Assembly: GCA_002337215.1 (NCBI GenBank)
Contig: DDFO01000056.1
Location: forward strand, 30,999-39,012
Source of the DNA: Phycisphaerales bacterium UBA1926
GTDB lineage: Bacteria; Planctomycetota; Phycisphaerae; Phycisphaerales; UBA1924
Length of the DNA: 8,014 bases
Direction of reading: 5' to 3'
Positions 6,390 through 8,014 of the stretch are shown here, one piece after another. Below the pieces are notes generated by a model. The model worked only from the letters and a program-made list of their open reading frames with translations, ran no database searches and had not been told where the DNA came from. The position numbers and the translations under genes were made by a program. The first letter of the stretch is position 1; every line of letters starts with the position of its first letter.

Positions 6390-6452
6390 GTACTCACAAC
6401 TTGTCCGTACTCACAACGACGGTGCTCTCCGTTCTCATAACGAGGGTGCCAT
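6390..6452 (+). repeat. Degenerate tandem repeat with GTACTCACAAC core
   Basis: GTACTCACAAC occurs at 6390-6400 and again at 6407-6417; a third, altered copy GTTCTCATAAC is at 6431-6441. The second and third copies belong to a 24-base unit, 6405-6428 and 6429-6452, that agrees at 19 of 24 positions and ends in a GGTGC-containing half. The stretch is AT-richer than the flanks and lies directly after the rplS terminator. It could hold regulator sites or be remains of a small mobile element; no ORF here is convincing. Confidence 0.55.
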
Positions 6453-6529
6453 GGAGACGGCGCAGCCTTCTCCATGATCGAGCTTGCGCCCGCATGGAGA
6501 AACCGCTCCGCGGTGTCTCCATGGCACCC
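6444..6529. repeat. Nested inverted repeat, 15-bp perfect outer arms
   Basis: GGGTGCCATGGAGAC at 6444-6458 is the exact reverse complement of GTCTCCATGGCACCC at 6515-6529. Inside, TTCTCCATG at 6468-6476 is the exact reverse complement of CATGGAGAA at 6493-6501, with a 16-base loop. The core ATGGAGA or its complement therefore appears four times in alternating orientation within 86 bases. As RNA it could fold into a long stem with a bulge and an upper stem; as DNA it could be a cruciform, a miniature mobile element or a repeated protein site. No U-tract follows the outer arm. Confidence 0.75.
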
Positions 6530-6546
6530 GCTCACCATCGCCCGGC

Positions 6547-6583
6547 CTCCCGCAAGGCGGGGGTGCGGGGGCGGAGCCCCTGC
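6547..6583. repeat. Two adjacent GC-rich hairpins (REP-like)
   Basis: CTCCCGC 6547-6553, loop AAG, GCGGGGG 6557-6563 forms one hairpin with a single wobble pair. Directly after it, GCGGGGG 6565-6571, loop CGGAG, CCCCTGC 6577-6583 forms a second, again with one wobble. Paired short GC-rich palindromes in intergenic DNA are typical of repetitive extragenic palindromes. Whether this occurs elsewhere in the genome cannot be seen here. Confidence 0.5.
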
Positions 6584-6608
6584 ATCTCGAACGAACGACA
6601 GCAGCGAA

Positions 6609-6713
6609 ATGAACCTAACGCGTGTGCCTGACCCTGTTCAGAAATCGGTAGAACAGGTGCGAGATCTCTGGGGTATCTTGAATCTGGCCGTTCATGGAGT
6701 ACGCATCAGATGA
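6609..6713 (+). CDS. Possible small ORF, 34 aa, coupled to the zinc-ribbon membrane gene
   Basis: ATG 6609 opens a 34-codon frame (MNLTRVPDPVQKSVEQVRDL...) ending at TGA 6711-6713, which overlaps the ATG 6710-6712 of the next gene as ATGA, the usual layout for translational coupling. The predicted peptide is amphipathic and partly helical, without low-complexity sequence. Against it: no Shine-Dalgarno is visible, and a -10-like TATCTT (6674-6679) lies within it. It could instead be leader DNA. I recognise no family. The frame is open back to 6474, but that part crosses the inverted repeats and is unlikely to be coding. Confidence 0.25.
   Translation: MNLTRVPDPVQKSVEQVRDLWGILNLAVHGVRIR
6633..6679 (+). 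promoter_or_regulatory. Candidate promoter with operator-like dyad
   Basis: CCTGTTC 6633-6639 and GAACAGG 6651-6657 form a perfect dyad of 7-base arms 11 bases apart, about one to two helical turns across. TATCTT at 6674-6679 is a fair -10 box, which would put the right arm over the -35 position. The zinc-ribbon gene follows with GGAG at 6696-6699, ten bases before ATG 6710. The arrangement would suit a repressor, but no direct evidence exists. Confidence 0.35.
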
Positions 6714-7336
6714 TCTGGTATCGATTGCGACTGTGGATTCGTGACGGGATCGATCAGATTCGTCATGTGGTGCGCGATGATCGTGGGCGGATGCTGCCGG
6801 ACCGATTCAAGCAGCAGAGTGAGTTCGACGGTCCCGCCGCGGATTGGATTCGAGATCACCTCACGACACTCGCACAGGTGGTCTCCGATACCAAGCGGGC
6901 CATGGCATCCCGGCGGGCACGGTGGGCGATGCGGCTGCCATTACTTGTGTGCGGATTCTTTTTTCTCGTGGGGGCCACGTACCTGACTAAGTCGATCATC
7001 TTGAATCGCGAATTGTCTCACTCCGAACCAATCCTCGCGATCCTCCAGGTTCTTCTACCGATCGGCCTCACCGGAAGCGGAATCGGAGTCATCGTCATAT
7101 CGATCTCACGGTGCTCGGAGAAAGGACTGCGTCGTCGCGCGGCGAAGTCCCTGCGTCAGGTTCGCTACTGGAACTGGATCGTGTCGCGTCAGGCCGTGCT
7201 TTGCGGTGCATGCGGGTATGCGCTCGATCGGGTGCCGCGTGGGGCGGATGGGTTCGTTGAGTGCCCGGAGTGCGGGGCGGGCTGGGGGCTTCGGCCCATT
7301 TATACTCGGCGGAGCCAGAGAAATAACCACAAATGA
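6710..7336 (+). CDS. Two-helix membrane protein with C-terminal zinc ribbon
   Basis: A 208-residue protein I cannot assign to a named family. Residues 1-72 are hydrophilic and probably helical. Two hydrophobic segments follow at about 75-98 (RLPLLVCGFFFLVGATYL) and 107-133 (ILAILQVLLPIGLTG...), joined by a short loop, so both termini would be on the same side, probably cytoplasmic given the basic RRAR and RRRAAK flanks. The C-terminus has CGACGYALDRVP at 165-176 and CPECGAGW at 185-192: Cys165, 168, 185 and 188 make a four-cysteine zinc ribbon. Such CxxCGYxL...CPECG ribbons are, to my knowledge, common at the ends of planctomycete proteins. Codons such as TTG, ATT, CGT and CGA are used more freely than in the neighbouring genes, suggesting a fast-evolving or acquired gene. 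ATG 6710 is supported by GGAG at 6696-6699. Confidence 0.75.
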   Translation: MIWYRLRLWIRDGIDQIRHVVRDDRGRMLPDRFKQQSEFDGPAADWIRDHLTTLAQVVSDTKRAMASRRARWAMRLPLLVCGFFFLVGATYLTKSIILNRELSHSEPILAILQVLLPIGLTGSGIGVIVISISRCSEKGLRRRAAKSLRQVRYWNWIVSRQAVLCGACGYALDRVPRGADGFVECPECGAGWGLRPIYTRRSQRNNHK

Positions 7337-7342
7337 AGGTAC

Positions 7343-7371
7343 GAGCCCGGCGAATACCACGGCTCACTTTT
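7343..7371 (+). terminator. Weak possible terminator after the zinc-ribbon gene
   Basis: GAGCC 7343-7347 pairs with GGCTC 7361-7365 across a 13-base loop, followed after two bases by TTTT 7368-7371. The stem is short and the T-run brief, so termination is uncertain. The rest of the gap between the convergent genes, 7372-7465, shows no other clear structure. Confidence 0.25.
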
Positions 7372-7465
7372 GTCAGTGTGGCAATAGGGAAAGGTAGCGG
7401 TTCCTGTCTCAAGGTTTCGTTATACCGATGCCGACTCTTTAAGATGTGTCTGGCCGACCTGATTA

Positions 7466-8014
7466 TCAAATCACCCGATCCTCCGTCGCGATGTTGTGCG
7501 CCGGGGCCGTGTTCAGCTGCACCAGCTTCTCCCCCCCGCCCGTCTGGATCTCTTTCGCCTTCTCGGGGTCCACATAGTCCGAGTGGCACGCGGCCTTGCC
7601 GTCGTCGCCCACAGCCTCGGCCGCCTCGATCTTCCCCTTCATCTTGCTCGCCAGTTTGTGGATCTCGGTCGGGTCCAGATAGCCCCGGCTCTCCAGAATC
7701 TTCTGCTGTTCGGGCGTCAGCGCGTCACTCTTGACGACGGCCTTGCGCTCAAAGCCGTCCGCCTTGCCGCTCGCGAATTCCTGGATCTCCTTGCTGATCC
7801 GCACGCTGCACCAGTCGTGCCCGCACATCGCGCAGAAGTCGGTATCGACATCGAGATCCTCGTCGTGGTAGGCCCGGGCCGTGTCCTCGTCGTAGGCGAG
7901 CTCGAAGTGCTTCTTCCAGTTCAGCGCGGCCCGCGCCTTGGTCAGCTCGTCGTCCCAGTCGCGCGTGCCCGGGATGCCGAGCGCGACATCCGCGGCGTGG
8001 GCGGCGATCTTGTA
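7466..8014 (-). CDS. thiC: Phosphomethylpyrimidine synthase ThiC, C-terminal part (partial)
   Basis: The last 182 codons of ThiC on the - strand; the 5' part lies beyond the window. ThiC is the radical-SAM enzyme that turns aminoimidazole ribotide into hydroxymethylpyrimidine phosphate for thiamine. The fragment begins YKIAAHAADVALGIPGTRDW, continues through RAALNWKKHFELAYDEDTAR, and carries DFCAMCGHDWCSVRISKEI, whose CxxCxxxxC cysteines (codons at 7834-7832, 7825-7823 and 7810-7808) bind the 4Fe-4S cluster in this family. About 113 residues follow the cluster, more than in E. coli ThiC, ending in a Lys/Glu-rich helical segment with one more Cys in AACHSDYVDPEKA. A TPP riboswitch, if present, would be upstream and out of view. 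It converges on the zinc-ribbon gene. Confidence 0.95.
   Translation of the reverse strand, partial: YKIAAHAADVALGIPGTRDWDDELTKARAALNWKKHFELAYDEDTARAYHDEDLDVDTDFCAMCGHDWCSVRISKEIQEFASGKADGFERKAVVKSDALTPEQQKILESRGYLDPTEIHKLASKMKGKIEAAEAVGDDGKAACHSDYVDPEKAKEIQTGGGEKLVQLNTAPAHNIATEDRVI

Noticed and set aside
6390..6529. CRISPR-like array
   Set aside because: Repeats are short, degenerate, partly inverted and unevenly spaced, with no cas genes in the window.
6323..6538. 71-codon - strand frame over the terminator and inverted repeat
   Set aside because: Composition is set by the repeats, and it ends across the terminator; no supporting motif.
6353..6631. 92-codon + frame beginning in the rplS terminator
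   Set aside because: Starts inside the terminator and runs through tandem and inverted repeats; no ribosome site.
7286..7297. GGGC-TTCG-GCCC tetraloop hairpin
   Set aside because: It lies in the last codons of the zinc-ribbon gene with no T-run after it; likely coding sequence in GC-rich DNA rather than a terminator.
7095..7589. 164-codon - strand frame between the zinc-ribbon gene and thiC
   Set aside because: Overlaps both real genes in the wrong frame and has low-complexity Arg/Pro/Ser sequence.

Overview
The window is GC-rich, densely packed bacterial chromosome. High-GC third codon positions, a ThiC with a CGHDWC cluster motif, a CGxCGY...CPEC zinc-ribbon membrane protein and ribosomal and respiratory genes outside their usual operons suggest a planctomycete, perhaps of the Phycisphaerae. 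That assignment is an inference from overall resemblance, not from a marker gene.

Layout on the + strand: the last 40 codons of an ABC transporter ATPase (2-124); a 213-base gap with promoter-like hexamers; an alpha/beta hydrolase (338-1153) and, three bases later, a GH3-type acyl-acid amido synthetase (1157-2785), very probably one operon; a DinB-like four-helix protein (2851-3375) followed by an NRDE/TANGO2-like protein (3436-4260); nuoH of respiratory complex I (4284-5696), whose spacing to a TACAGT hexamer suggests a leaderless message; a 203-base structured leader; and rplS for ribosomal protein L19 (5900-6292) with a clear intrinsic terminator (6331-6360).

From about 6361 to 6709 there is no convincing long gene. 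This stretch holds tandem degenerate 24-base repeats, a nested inverted repeat with 15-bp perfect outer arms, two adjacent GC-rich hairpins, an operator-like dyad and a possible 34-residue ORF. It leads into a two-helix membrane protein with a C-terminal zinc ribbon (6710-7336), whose codon use is more AT-tolerant than its neighbours'. The - strand then carries the C-terminal part of thiC (7466-8014), convergent with the zinc-ribbon gene and running off the window.

Most of the window is housekeeping: complex I, ribosome, thiamine synthesis. The less ordinary parts are the hydrolase-GH3 pair (a possible make/break pair for acyl conjugates), the DinB-NRDE pair, nuoH and rplS standing alone, and the structured repeat block before the zinc-ribbon gene. 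I see no CRISPR array, tRNA, rRNA, transposase or recognisable defence system.
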